Source: Liolophura sinensis
Taxonomy: Eukaryota > Mollusca > Polyplacophora > Chitonida > Chitonidae
DNA: 64,000 bases
NCBI RefSeq assembly: GCF_032854445.1
Contig: NC_088306.1
Span: 25,081,764 to 25,145,763 of the forward strand
Reading direction: 5' to 3'
The notes under the pieces were generated by a model. The model made no database searches, had not been told where the DNA came from, and saw nothing but the letters and a program-made list of their open reading frames with translations. Positions 36,580 through 49,225 of the stretch are shown piece by piece (positions within the stretch are counted from its first letter, which is position 1; each line of letters opens with the position of its first letter). The translations under genes and the position numbers were made by a program.

Positions 36580-36672
36580 CATCAGTCTTAGGTGTGACTC
36601 GACCCAGGATTGACCCTGGATGTATCGCCCCCGAAGCGGATGCTCTACCAACTGTGTTATCGGGAGCGGTAG
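36580..36672 (-). mobile_element. SINE-2 tRNA-like head
   Basis: The minus strand reads CCCGATAACACAGTTGGTAG (A box), AGCATCCGCTTCGGGGGCGA, CCAGGGTCAATCCTGGGTCG (B box), then CACCTAAGACT. The acceptor ends do not pair, so it is not a functional tRNA gene. Confidence 0.68.
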
Positions 36673-36872
36673 AAGTCAGTTTCTTTTTCGAAAGGCTGAT
36701 CACACATCCATAATTGCAAGTTGCCTATTAAAGTGATGACAGAAGAATGTAGGCCTATGAGGTGCATATCACACAGTTAAAGTCCAAAGCGTCCGTGCTT
36801 AATAATTGCCATCAGATAAGAATATATCTCGGACAGGGAATTTTTCTGTAGTTCCCCAACTCTTTGGTCTTC

Positions 36873-37556
36873 GTGGCATCAACTGACTGACAACATTGGT
36901 GGCATCAACTGACTGACATCATTGGTGGCATCATTGGTGGCATCAACTGACTGACATCATTGGTGTCGTCAACTGACTGACATCATTGGTGGCATCAACT
37001 GACTGACATCATTGGTGGCATCAACTGACTGACATCATTGGTGGCATCAACTGACTGACATCATTGGTGGCATCAACTGACTGACATCACTGGTGGCATC
37101 AACTGACTGACATCACTGGTGGCATCAACTGACTGACATCATTGGTGGCATCAACTGACTCACATCATTGGTGGCATCAACTGACTCACATCATTGGTGA
37201 CATCAACTGACTGACATCATTGGTGGCATCAACTGACTGACATCACTGGTGGCATCAACTGACTGACATCATTGGTGGCATCAACTGACACATCATTGGT
37301 GGCATCAACTGACTGACATCACTGGTGGCATCAACTGACTCACATCATTGGTGTCGTCAACTGACTGACATCACTGGTGGCATCAACTGACTGACATCAC
37401 TGGTGACATCAACTGACTGACATCACTGGTGACATCAACTGACTGACATCACTGGTGGCATCAACTGACTGACATCATTGGTGTCGTCAACTGACTGACA
37501 TCACTGGTGACATCAACTGACTGACATCATTGGTGACATCAACTGACTGACATCAT
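36873..37556. repeat. 26-bp minisatellite, ~26 units
   Basis: Unit GGCATCAACTGACTGACATC + ATTGGT. Variants alternate (ATTGGT/ACTGGT; GGCATC/GACATC/GTCGTC), and one unit has a 4-base deletion near 37285. No coding frame runs through it. Confidence 0.95.
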
Positions 37557-37686
37557 ACAGTATACATACGCATCCTCTACCACTGTAGCGTACAAATCCG
37601 TACGTCATTCGTGAGAAAGTTCGTCTGTAACTTGTCTAAAACCGCTGGTTTAATCAATCACTCTGGTATCCTCCACGTGTAAAACT

Positions 37687-37716
37687 GACCGCCATCGTAT
37701 AAGTGAAAAATCCTAT
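37687..37716 (+). mobile_element. SINE-1 small fragment
   Basis: Only GACCGCCATCGTATAAGTGA and a few flanking bases match the body. Confidence 0.45.
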
Positions 37717-38017
37717 AGCATGTGATTAAACAACAATCTTAAAAAAGATTAAACCACAAAAAGATTGGAGCCGTATTCAGTCTTCAGTATTCAGAATATC
37801 TTATTTACACAAATGCGTTGAGAATTATTTACACAAGTGCGTTGGGAATGTTACTGGAGGAAAAGGCCACCGGGAAACCGTAACGAAACCACTGCCCTTC
37901 GCCAGAGGCACGAAAAAAACTCTTAATGTTAAGCTACAAGAAGGGAAAGTAAGACTCAATCACCCAAACTCTAATGGCCAAGGGCTAATATATGCAGTCT
38001 TCGTCGTCTGTCCATTA

Positions 38018-38095
38018 TTTATTAATTCATTTATTTTTTGTTGTTTAATGCCACTGTCAAGATTTCTAATTTATGCGATGGCGGTCCGTTCTCCG
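38018..38095 (-). mobile_element. SINE-1 old fragment
   Basis: Tail-like TTATTAATTCATTTATT, then a diverged body (TTTAATGCCACTGTCAAGAT, GATGGCGGTCC). Confidence 0.45.
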
Positions 38096-38354
38096 AGGAT
38101 AGAGGAACAGTGAGTGCCCAGGCTAAAAAAAAAAACACCGACTGTTGACAAGTTACTGTTGACCTGTTATACGTGTGACGTACAGATATGCTCCCCATAC
38201 TGATCGAAGATAAGTAGTCTTGTACGAACCTCACACTGTGCAAACGGCTATACAAGTGTCGACGGCCGCTTAGTAATTGTAACCATGCTGCAAAACCCCA
38301 ACGAACTGAGAGAGCGGGGGAATCTACAAATTCCTGTCTATAGCCTAAAGAGAA

Positions 38355-38481
38355 ATTTATTCATTTCTTTGATTGGTGTTTTACGCCGTACTTACGTACT
38401 CAGAATATTTCACGTATACGAGGGAGGCCAGCATTATGGTGGGAGTAAACCGGGCTCGAAACCTACGACAGTGCGAAGGTT
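38355..38481 (-). mobile_element. SINE-1 fragment
   Basis: GATTGGTGTTTTACGCCGTA, with a TTACGTAC insertion duplicating the end of CGTACT, then GCCAGCATTATGGTGGGAGT. Head and part of the middle are lost. Confidence 0.8.
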
Positions 38482-39379
38482 GGGAAATTTATTAGATCGC
38501 TCAGCGATTCCTACGGATTAGTTCTGTATGGAAATGTTTCGGCGACAGATATGAGGTCTTGGACAGAAGCTATCAACAGTAATCGATGCTTGGGAAAAGG
38601 ACAGTCTAAGAGTAACCAGCACGCTCAACAAAGCAACGGAATCGATCGAAGCTTCTTTATTTATAACGGAACATGTCTAAAAATAGTCAACATATAAATT
38701 AGGTTGTGTTAAGCCCGGTAAAATGAAACTTAGTGACGTCAGTTCGTCTGTCAAGTAAAGGTAACACGATGAAGACGATGGACGATTGGCTAAAAACATT
38801 TCCTTTGGGAGCCAATCGACGGCACGGAATGTCGACCCTAGCTATGGCTATGATAAATCAGGTTAAATGGCCCTGCGAAAACGTGGAGGAAGGGCAATAA
38901 AGAAGAGATTATTCTTGTCTTCTGTCTTCCTAGGCTGGTCGTGCCAGGTTGTTAAACAGCGGACGGTGAGCTCGCCAGAAGCAATCTTGTAGATGAAAAA
39001 GCTAAAGGGAAGCTAAGGGCTTTGGTGATCAAATGCGAAGTCAAAGTCAGTGGAAATGTTATGCTGTTGAACAACATGAACTACACACTACAATGATTTA
39101 ACTGTGAATTTCGGGATGCCGTTATATTAAGATCATCAAATAATATAAATAACCCCCCCAAAAAAGATGAAAGAGAACAAAAAAATACCATGCAGTGCAT
39201 TCTAAACCTCTCAGCTTTGAGCACTTGTACAATGTAATGAATAATTCAATTGAATGATTCAACTAAACGGTGGATTGTAGTAATGTGTACATCTCCTTTG
39301 AGTGGCATATAGAAAGTTGTGAAATATAAAGCAGGAGAGCATTAAGGATAACAACTTTTTTTTTCTTTATTTCAGACTG
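38482..39379. other. Unannotated intergenic stretch
   Basis: Nothing recognised beyond short homopolymer runs. Confidence 0.35.
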
Positions 39380-39770
39380 TCGTTGCAGCCTCTTATATAA
39401 AATTTAACTTAAATGACCTCTACATCCTTCAAGAAAAAGGTCAAGATCGCTGAAAATTATTAGGGTTCTTCCACGTCCCAAAGGGTAAGTGTGGTGTAAG
39501 TTTGAAGACATTGCCATAACCACTATGAGATATCACGTTTGCAAGCGTTTTATAAAATTTCAGCTAAATGACCCCAGTGGCCTTAGAGAAAAATGGCAAG
39601 GTCACAGAAAATCAAAAGGGTTCTTTCTCAAAACAAAGTGTAAGTGTGGATAAAGTGTTAGATGCACTTGGGCTAAACCTTTCCAGAGATAAGAGCGTTT
39701 ATAAGTCTTTTATATAATTTAAATTATATAACCCCAATGACCTTGAAGAAACAGGTCCTTTATCTTTAAA
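39380..39770. repeat. ~157-bp tandem repeat with AGGTCA motifs, 2.5 units
   Basis: Units start near 39380, 39538 and 39693. Each has TTATATAAAATTT, then AAATGACC, AAGGTCA and AGGGTTCTT, with a spacing of about 155-158 bp. The TGACC/AGGTCA plus AGGGTTCTT pattern resembles a dispersed repeat I remember from bivalve genomes. Units are strongly diverged. Confidence 0.65.
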
Positions 39771-40495
39771 CCCGCTGATATATAATGCATTTCAAGAAAA
39801 CGTTCATTTATTTTCAGGTGTTTTCGGAGAACACAGCTTTATGCGTCATTTTGGTTATGGAAATTTGGTCGCTTATACAGATTTTCTGACATTTCTCGTT
39901 CAAACTATTGCAGATATATAACCGCGATATTGGTCATGAGCACATTAAATATCAGCGAACTGAAATAGCCCGAAAAAAGAGTGATTTTAGATTATATAAT
40001 GTAAAGATTTGATTTGTCAAACTGGGGCATTGCTATATCAACCACGGCAATAAATTGGGAAGATGAAAGACTTCATCCTTTTCTTTCAAACATGTGACGA
40101 CAGTTAATGATTGAATAGAAATATTGGCATTCGAAACACGTGATACAGATTTAAATCATCACATAATTCGCACTGCCTAATGAAGGCAGTCCGTTGACAT
40201 ATGTACACGCCACATACCCATCCTCCTGACATGAAACTTTCGACCTCAGCAGACAAAATTCACCACGTTGAATTGATGTTCGTTGATTGAAAGCGGTACC
40301 AGCTTTATACATCGATTTCCGCTACTTCACAATCTGGCAACATTGCCTTCACAATCTGACAATTTAATCCGTCTTTCCCCAACCTAACTTCACATCAGAT
40401 ACTTTGTCAATTATCGGTGGTGGCAAACGAGGGAGACCTTCTATTACTTGTGGTACCGCTGGTTTACTTCGGGTACTCCACTTTCTTCCGCAAAT

Positions 40496-40664
40496 TCATT
40501 CATTTATTTATTTATTATGATTCATTCATTATTATGATGGGTGTTTTACGCCGTACTGAAGAATATTTTCCTTATACGTCGGCGGCCAGCATTATGGTGG
40601 GAGAAAGCTGGGCAGATCCTGGGAGCAACCCACGATCATCCGTCGGTTGCTGGCAGTCCACTTA
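40496..40664 (-). mobile_element. SINE-1 fragment
   Basis: Simple ATTT/ATTC tail, then GGTGTTTTACGCCGTACTGA and CGGCGGCCAGCATTATGGTG, ending near GCTGGCAGTCC. Head absent. Confidence 0.82.
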
Positions 40665-40855
40665 ACACTGACCACGGTTGTGCAAGAATGAATGAGAGAA
40701 TGAATGAGTGAATGAATGGCTATGACTTAACGCCTCTTCGGCGGCATTGCAGCCATATCATGTCGAGTATATGTGAACAGATGCAAATTCGCAACGTCAG
40801 ATAGCGGTCTAGAACTGGCACTTATACACATGCACAGATCAGGTCATACGGTTGA

Positions 40856-40908
40856 GAGGGTAGGGGGTGGGGGTTGGAGGGGGTGTTGGAGGTTGGGGGT
40901 GGGGTGCT
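40856..40908 (+). other. G-rich tract, quadruplex-prone
   Basis: At least six runs of three or more G separated by one to six bases (AGGGGGTGGGGGTTGGAGGG and onward). A strong G4 pattern on the plus strand with no gene beside it. Confidence 0.6.
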
Positions 40909-41425
40909 AAGAAAAGTCCACTAAAAACTGATATTTGGCTTATAGCTGCGAGAACTCACAAACGTCCACCGTGTAGGTTTTCGTGTCGCCATGCACTGTG
41001 GCCCTTCGATAAATAAGCGGACCAGTGTAAAGGTGGAGTGTGAACAGTATGCCCTCCGTCTTTGTGGCCGAACGACATAGAAACAGGGCGCAATAAATCT
41101 GGGCGTATCAGTCAAGTAAGGCGCAATCACGCTTTAGAGCGAGATTGGCAGGTTATCCGATAGACTCCTGTTCACGTGTCAGTCCTATCCTTTAGAATTA
41201 AATTCACATTGAGAAGCGGGGTTTTGCATTACATGAACTATATCCCTAAAACTGCTTGTTCCAGCTGAAATGGTTTTAATATGACCTCAAACACTAATCA
41301 AATAAATGATGTCGCTCACACGACATATAGAGAGTGCCAATGAGTTTATGGATGCTGGTAAAAGTTTCACAGTTAAAATCCGGCGGCCGGCTTTACATAA
41401 ACCCCATCACGTTAAAATCACCTAG

Positions 41426-41470
41426 ATTTCATGGTAACGAAATGCCTATAGAGCTGGTTTCCATGGTAAT
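41426..41470. promoter_or_regulatory. Two X-box (RFX)-like sites
   Basis: GATTTCATGGTAAC at 41426-41439 and GTTTCCATGGTAAT at 41457-41470 resemble the RFX palindrome GTTNCCATGGNAAC. No adjoining gene was found, so function is uncertain. Confidence 0.25.
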
Positions 41471-42152
41471 TACCCACGCGCAACGCTAGAGAGTACTTCG
41501 TAAATCTGGCCGCAAAAGTCTCACTCGTTGAGGACTATTTCCATGTTTTCAAGGTATCCTGATGTGGTATTTGAAGGAAAGCGTACATCTGTGTATTTGA
41601 CTAGCTTTGTCTCTATTTTACAACGGACAACAACCAACCCGTCAAAATAATCCTCAGTGATCAGGTATTCAAAAGTGTATTAAGACTTAAGCCCGGTATT
41701 AATGTTAGCGCGTGACGTTTTCGCATTGAGGATTCTCTTCTGGGTTTGACATATGTGACTGCCATATAGGCGTACGTGAACACGACAACTACGACAATTC
41801 CCACAAAATGTAATTGAGGCAGATGTTTCTTCTTCAGATAGCGAATAATTCTGAACACGAGAGATTTTCCGTATCACGACGGCTGGCCAATAGAGCGTGA
41901 TGTTATCCAAACACATCTTCAAACATTCCGCCCATTTAGTTTACATTCTTCGTTTCTTATTTTGTCAATGCACGACACATTTGTTTTAGTGTTAATGACA
42001 GATGTTAGGTCAAGGGTGTATGGTGACAGCTGTACGCTGTACGGCCGTTCTGCCACGTCAGTGACGGACTCCTCAAAGCCTTAATCCATAAATAGCTGAC
42101 TGGTTTGCGAAAACGAGGTTGTCATGATTTCAAGAGAGATTCGGAATCGGTA

Positions 42153-42552
42153 CCCCATTAGAACTTCCGTTACGAATGTAAATCTGTGTATTTTAGGGTG
42201 TAAATTCTTTTTGTATGAATGTATTGGTGCACGCTTGGTATCAAAATGATGGAAATTGTCTACGCTTTGGGCAGGTATGATTTTAATGATGAAAGTTTGA
42301 AATTCTGGGCGAAAGGACAAAAAGAGACAGGCTGGGAGTGACGTTCCCTTAGCGTAGCTAGGCACACCCCCTAGCTGCCGGCACAGAAAACTCCAGATTT
42401 TGACGTTCAACCCTCAAGATTTTTATGGCTGCTTTCTCACAGGCTCGGCCAGGTATGCACCAAAGCTTATTGGCCTCGGAATGTTTGGGACTGAGCTACA
42501 GCACTAAACGTTAACATTGTCGCTAATGGAAAATTAATGGGTGTCTGAGGCC
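42153..42552 (+). repeat. Dispersed repeat B, copy 1
   Basis: About 400 bp alignable to 52546-52990 in the same orientation. The most conserved part is the right end: GGTATGCACCAAAGCTTATT, GGAATGTTTGGGACTGAGCT, AACGTTAACATTGTCGC and GGAAAATTAATGG. Open minus-strand frames cover both copies but are not used consistently, so I treat it as non-coding. Confidence 0.8.
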
Positions 42553-44527
42553 ATTTGCCAACAGGCAAAGAGAAAGCTACCTCGGAAGCAATGGCGGCGG
42601 TGTGTACCTGACCCTGCATGTCAGTCGGGTCTATTGACTATACACTTATTAAATCCTTTCCAATTACATGATCTTGTAAGACAATGGCATGGACAAAAGC
42701 GTGCAGAACTTTCTAAATTTCAAACTTAGTGACGCAGATTATGGCCCAAAATAAGCCTTGAACATCCTCTATGGCAACCTACCCACATTTTTGGAAATTT
42801 ATGACAAACAACAGTGTCAGGTTAATTACATAAACTTTACGGTTTATGTTGGTTACATTTCTTTAGCCGTTTTTACACGTAGGGCAGATAAAATGATACA
42901 CAGGTACGAGCAAATGACAGTAGAGACTGTCAGTAGTTATTAATTCTGCCACAAAGACAGACACTCAAAAACATTAGCCTGTTAATTTTAACAGAACGTT
43001 TGTTGTTGGAGTGATGTTTAAATGGACATATATTATGTTAGGGCAGCAGCTAAGTAGAAAACACCTATTCTATTAGATTAACAGGATATTACGTTGAATA
43101 TGACAGAATATTTTGGTATTATAACAGAATACATTCTAGCATCAGTCAGACAACAGGTTTTTCGTTAAAATAAACAGATTAATTTTTGAGTGTATGTATG
43201 CTTTCTATCAATACAAAAGAGGAAAACTCTGCCGTTTGTATACGGGTGTCAGTCAAGGGATTTTCTCCACAAAATCGTTCATCCGATCAACATCACACCT
43301 GCACAGTGTGTTGCTCAGAACCCGTGAAAATGCAGTGTCGAGCGTTCGGAAAATTGCGTCTTGCGTATGCAGATTAGGAAACGATGAACTCATAGATCGT
43401 TTGGTTTCATATCCATGCTTTCCTTAACTTTGTAATAACTATTAAAGGAAATATAGGCATGTCATTTACACCGGGTGACAAATAGACTTAGATTTATTCT
43501 CAATGGGTACTGTATTAATATAGTCTACGTATAATGCATTGAATGTAGTCAAAGGCATACAGCACAGAGAGTAAAACAAGAGCAGCCACAAATGCGGCTG
43601 GAAATGTACAGAAGTAACCGGTGAAATACCGTCTCTTGTCAGTTTACCTCAGTTAGGGTTTTATTCTATCTGTTCAGGTAAATGCTTAACTAGCGGAAAT
43701 AACACGCCGTCTAGCACCATGGCTTAAGCAGAAATAGGTAAAAAATGCAGCGATGTTTATTCATCACATGGTGATACACATTAGGCTTCTGGATCACAAC
43801 GCAATTGGGCCAAACATTAAAATCTTTTCTTACGTAACAAGGTCAAAATGTTGCTTGACAACGTGAATTCTGGCTAGGTTGTTGTAAATCAAATTTCAGC
43901 TAAAATAATAGAAAGGAACACACCAAGTTCAATGACTGAAATTTTGACTTAAGTCGAAGATCGCTTCGTGACCGGGGCCAATTCCTTGGTGGATGCAACA
44001 ATCAAAATAAATATCTCAACACTACGAAAACTTACGATCATGCCATCATCCGATTTTCACCCGTATTAGACAGGTTCTGTTAAAAGTATTCCATTGTTTA
44101 CATACCAGTATTTTATAAAGCATACCGCCCTACTCGTCAACCAGGTTGGTCGCTTTGAGGGTAGCCTTAATAACTTTCGGAGAGGTCGAAAGCTTAAAAT
44201 ATTAACCCGTGCTTCTGGTCCCTTGTTGACCATAACGTTGAAATGAGACATCGTGGAGATCAAAGTAGTGTTGACAGCGTTAACCCTCAATAAAAAAAAA
44301 CAGCTTTTTATAAATGCCTCCAATAAATATACAGCCAATAACCAGTAGTTCTGCATATGGCGATAAGCCATATAATTGACCAATACTCTATATTCATCTT
44401 CATGGTTATGATAAATATATGTTAAAAAGAGAAAAAAGCATCTTCTTCCTAACAAAATCTATTCATAGTTCTATTCATAGTTTGATAACTTTTGTGAATA
44501 AAAAGCAGCCAATACTCAGCAATTTGA
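42553..44527. other. Unannotated intergenic stretch
   Basis: No gene recognised. AT-rich, with several TTAACAGAAT-like short recurrences around 43070-43135. Confidence 0.35.
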
Positions 44528-44757
44528 CCTTTATTTTTGACTGGTGTTTTAAGCAACACTCGAGAATATTTCACTTATACGTAGGTGGCCAACATTGTGG
44601 TGGGAAGAAAACGGGTAGAGACAGAGGGAAACCCACGATCATCGGCAAATTTTGGCCAAACCTTCCCACCTATGACTGGAGAGGCAGCCGGTGTGGAAAC
44701 TCACAGCGACCTCTTTGGTGAGAAGCTCCTGGGTCATTGCGCCGAGCTGGCAAACCA
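44528..44757 (-). mobile_element. SINE-1, nearly full length, diverged
   Basis: Tail side TTTTTGACTGGTGTTTTAAG through GAGAATATTTCACTTATACG to the head region GCGACCTCTTTGGTGAGAAG. An old copy. Confidence 0.8.
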
Positions 44758-46574
44758 AACTCAGCCACAAATTTGGCCTTTATGAGGCTGTTAGGACTGT
44801 TTTTTCCAACTTGACAGATTTGCTATTCCAACTTGTTCACAATATATGAAGATGGCCCGAAAACTATAATAAGCAATTTATTGTCCACAATGACCTCAGA
44901 ACGTTGGTCAGCTGACAAACACAAGAGTTGAATAGCTCGACCGAAAACATTCCCTAACGTGATAAATTGCTATTGGCCACTACATCTGACAAATATACAT
45001 GTTTTAAGTTCTCTACTTGACCTCAAGACATGGTTTGTTAAATGTCAGCATTTGTGTTTATTTTTGAGATTCAATGCTTCCTCCAGATCAAACGTACGTG
45101 TACTTAGAGGGATAACAATAGCGCACATGCATGGTTTACTTATGGACAAACTTTACATCTTTTATACTGGGGAACAAAGCAATGACAGAAACTGTCCGGG
45201 ACGTATGAATCTTTATAATGCTGACTGCACGGAGGTCGGAACGGCAGCGATTAACTTTAAAGCATGTTCATCGAAGTGAAGTGGTTAAATTCGAATATTA
45301 ATTTGCTAGCATGTAACTAAGGCCGTAATTAGAGACTATAAGTAACAATTTTCGGTCGACAATCCGGTGATCCGGCCGTAGGTTTCGAGTTGTCCAAGAA
45401 TCATGAGTATTATTGAAAATGGAACAATAACTAGAATTTTGAGATAAACAAATATTGATTCACACTACACAGATATAGAAAAAGCAGGAGAAATACATTT
45501 TCCTTTTCAAACATAATCATTTCGCTGTACAAATCACCACAATTCATAAGTAAGCTTTGGTACATTTAAGATGGGAAGTTAACTAAAAAGTTAATTTGAA
45601 TTCTATAGAGTTATGTTTACGCTCTATATACGGTTCGCTGCCCATCTCATAACCTAAATGTATTTGTCTAACATTTCTAAGTGTATCTGCTATAGGGGAC
45701 AAGCACCTCTATCCCACATTATTCTTAATGACACATAAATTTTGTATGTATTTAGGCTCTATATGGATAAGAAACAAAACCTATAGTCTATACTATATCG
45801 CACATTTAAAAAATCGTACACAGATTTCATTAATGCTGCAGGGAACAAACACAGATTCATGACAGTTTCGCGACATTTCTGAAGAAAAATAGTCGTAAAT
45901 GTGATATAAGAAATCAATATTTGGAGAGAAAAAATGTCTAAATTTCCTAACAGGAAAGTCAAAGCTTCGATAAAAAAACTCGAAATTTCCGCCTTTCCCA
46001 TCCAGGTCTATTTCTTAACGTAAACATACACTAACATGCTTCCGTACTTATATTAATGATGACGTTGCTGTGACGTAACCACATGCCTACGCTGTGCCGT
46101 GCATAGCAACGTGTAGCCCTGTGACACCTCCGGTGCGTAGCAACCGTCACACGACGAATTTAGCGAAAGTGCATTCAGCAGCTAGCTAGGATTTGTGTCG
46201 TAGTATTAAATAATCCCGTCAATAATCTATCTGAAGCAGATCTCGTATAGTCATGTGTCCAATAGCCACAAGCAGCGTAAGATAGCCTATTTATGGAACA
46301 AATCGATCCATCCAGAGCATTCCGACTATTCGTCGGTTAGCGGCTTTCGTTCATTGGAGAGTTCTGTCCGTCTTGCAGACGTACAAGAAAGATAATGCGG
46401 AACACTACTGGTACAGAAAAAGAAGCTGAAAAATTGTCAAGTCTTGTTTATATGACATCTGTATGATCTGTACGGCAATTTTTCGTCAAAAGACTGAAAT
46501 ATTTGTTCAGCACGAAGTTACACATACGTACATAAGATGATTTTTCGGCAGTAGTAAGATGGTATATTTTACCC
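44758..46574. other. Unannotated intergenic stretch
   Basis: Only unsupported short frames, such as 44959-45279 (+) and 45759-46001 (-). No domain or splice signals seen. Confidence 0.35.
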
Positions 46575-46822
46575 AGGGCCTCCGTGCTCGAGTGGTTATG
46601 GCGTGCTAGCGCTGAACAACAACTCCGAAGCCTCTCACCAGTGCAATCGCCTCAGTTTGAGTCTAGCTCATGCTGGCTTCCTCTCTCGTTTTACATAGTA
46701 GGGCTGCCAGCAACATGGAATGGTCGTGAGCGTTCTTCGGACTGTCTCGTTTCCCCCTATCATAATGATGACCGCCGTCGTAAGTAAACTATTCTTTGGT
46801 AGGGTGTTTAACAAAAATAAAA
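46575..46822 (+). mobile_element. SINE-1, full length but diverged
   Basis: Head GGGCCTCCGTGCTCGAGTGG, B-box region CAGTTTGAGTCTAGCTCATG, body CATAATGATGACCGCCGTCG and tail AAAAATAAAATATT. Confidence 0.82.
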
Positions 46823-47994
46823 TATTAGTAAAAACATTTCACTCAAACCATGTGTTTATTTGCGTTCAAACCATGTGGTTATAGTAATGTGTTCGATCCT
46901 ACATCTTGACACTCGTGTATTTTAACGTAAGCATCTCAATGTATACATGAAATAATGAAGAGCATTGTATCAAAACAAAATTGAAGTCAAAAAACCCTAA
47001 ATGAAGACATGCGCTTAGAGCAATAGCAAGTTGCAAGTGAGCCGTTTGCTTTGATGTCTACAAACAAGACGACGGATCCATCTCATCGCAGCATCGTGTC
47101 ATCGCTACCTTCCATTGCTCTGCGCTATCGTGTACTCACTTTATACTATCGTGCCATTGCATACTTCTGTCGTCTGATGATGGCCTAAACCGATTTCTTT
47201 GTGAATGCCTATCCTATTCCTTAGAGCAAGCTAAGATCGTGGTGACCAGTGAGGGCCAGGCAAGGAAGTATTGGGGGTCCACACTGCAGACTTGTCCAGA
47301 CACAACTGTTGAATCTATACGGCTTCACAGACATAACGTGATCTGATTTGAAAGAAGATAGTTTAAATAAACATTTACGGACAACAATTGGAATATATCT
47401 GATGCGAGAGTTAAATGTAAAAAGCAAACAAACGCCCGTTTGTGCAGGAAAAACATAGGCGCCATTTATTGTTACACTCATATACCTGGTAGCCGTTCAG
47501 TTATGAAAAATTCTTAAGTACAACACGAAATAAATAAATAATAAAAAAAACCCCACGCGTTGGTTAGGGCGTCGGTGGCAGCATTTATCTGGCATGTACC
47601 TATTTACTGGGCGATGGTTCCAGTTTCCTTCATCTAAAGGTGGAAAAATTGCGCGGTAAATCATCAATCAGACCACTGATAGATGCTTGTGTCTCTCATG
47701 CACACAGCCATTTTTTTCAAAGGGACACAACTCGACCCCACATAGGTAAATCAAGAAAGTTGCCATTTTTTAAAAAAGGATTATCAACAATACATGGCCG
47801 TTATCTGCAGCAGAGTTATAACTAGAAGGTCTGGGACCGTGGGGCACTGGAATGCACCTGTCGCGTCAGAGTAACCTCTCCCGCCCCCGGTTTCCGGTAT
47901 AACGAAAAACACCGGCACGTTCGCCCTGATCTATTCTTTACCGAGGTGTAAAGTCCGTACACATAGGCCACCACGACCTTAGCTTGATCATTTC

Positions 47995-48085
47995 GTAAGC
48001 GGGCCCAGCCCGAGTGCTTTTGGGTGCTTGACTTTCAATCACTATGACTCTCTGGGTAGGAGTTCAAATCCGCCCATGGGCAAGA
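47995..48085 (+). repeat. tRNA-like sequence, possible third SINE head
   Basis: Arm-like CCCGAGTGCTTTTGGGTGCT and a good B box, GGAGTTCAAATCCGCCC. No paired acceptor stem and no second copy located, so the call is weak. Confidence 0.3.
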
Positions 48086-48407
48086 AATTTCATCCCCTCT
48101 CACTGCTTTTGCGGTCTTGGTGACAATAATGGATCGCCGAGGCTCATATCGGTTTTTCGCAGTCTAACATTCATTGAAGGGCACTTTCTCTTCCAACAGT
48201 ATGGTATGGGAATCTGCACATGGGACAAAATGGGGCAGTGGGGGCCAAAGGTTGATGTTTAACGCTCAACCCAGCAACTCCACCAGCAAAATGCTCACCG
48301 TTGTATGAGCAAAAGATAGATAAACTTTTCAAATTCCCGGTTATCCGATATTTTACTACTGCAATAGTAAGTGGATTAGGTTTTACAATAAAAGCTAAAA
48401 AAATTAT

Positions 48408-48411
48408 GTAT

Positions 48412-48502
<91 letters not shown>

Positions 48503-48600
48503 ATTGATTGGTGTTTTACTCAAGAATATTTCACTTATACGACGGCGCCCAGCATTATGGTGGGAGGAAAGCGGACAGAGCTTTACATCCGCAGGTAAAG
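48408..48600 (-). mobile_element. SINE-1 fragment with expanded (TTTA)n/(TTAC)n tail
   Basis: About 65 bp of ATTT repeats change to about 30 bp of ACTT repeats. GATTGGTGTTTTACTCAAGA follows, with GCCGTA deleted, and the body runs to about 48595. The long tail shows slippage growth of the SINE 3' end. Confidence 0.85.
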
Positions 48601-49189
48601 CTAAAAATGATGGGGCATATTAAAAAAATAACTGAACATGGCAACATCAAGACGAATTCAGTCTAGGTGACTTCTTCAACAAAATATACGTATATTTCAC
48701 TCTGATAAAGCTGATTTTATGTGTGAATGTTTTACGATCTCCCGCTCTTATGAAATATATAGTGATCTATTTACGTTAACGTCGTACACAAGATCCTCGA
48801 TACATCGTTGAAGAATGAATGACGACAAAGAGTCATTAAGTGTGTGTACATACACTGTGTCTTCTTGTGGCAGGGCGAGTCCATGACAGCAAGGTGCTGC
48901 CATCACTAAAACATCATGCCGAAGACACCAGACATAACACACCAACCAGTCACATTATACTGATACCAGGCCAACCATCCCTGTTTCCTTGCTCTAACCC
49001 CTCAGTGCTGAGCGCCAAGCAAGCCAGTACCAAATACCATTTGTAAAGTTTTTGTTACGATCGGGCCAGGGTCTTCCGCTCTAACCAGAGGTCGATACGA
49101 TATCTCATTGGAAGCCGATCAATCCGTGCCTGTCTCTTGGTTGCAGAATCCCCATTGAGATCCTTGCCTTAAAATTTTCATGGAGGAAG

Positions 49190-49222
49190 TGGTTGGGCGG
49201 GTGTGGGGTTGGGGTGGGAGAT
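49190..49222 (+). other. G-rich tract
   Basis: GGGCGGGTGTGGGGTTGGGG satisfies a four-run G-quadruplex pattern. Confidence 0.5.
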
Positions 49223-49225
49223 ACT

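Noticed and set aside
36598-36672. Functional tRNA gene on the minus strand
   Set aside because: A and B boxes are present, but the acceptor-stem ends do not pair and the sequence continues into SINE-2-like DNA.
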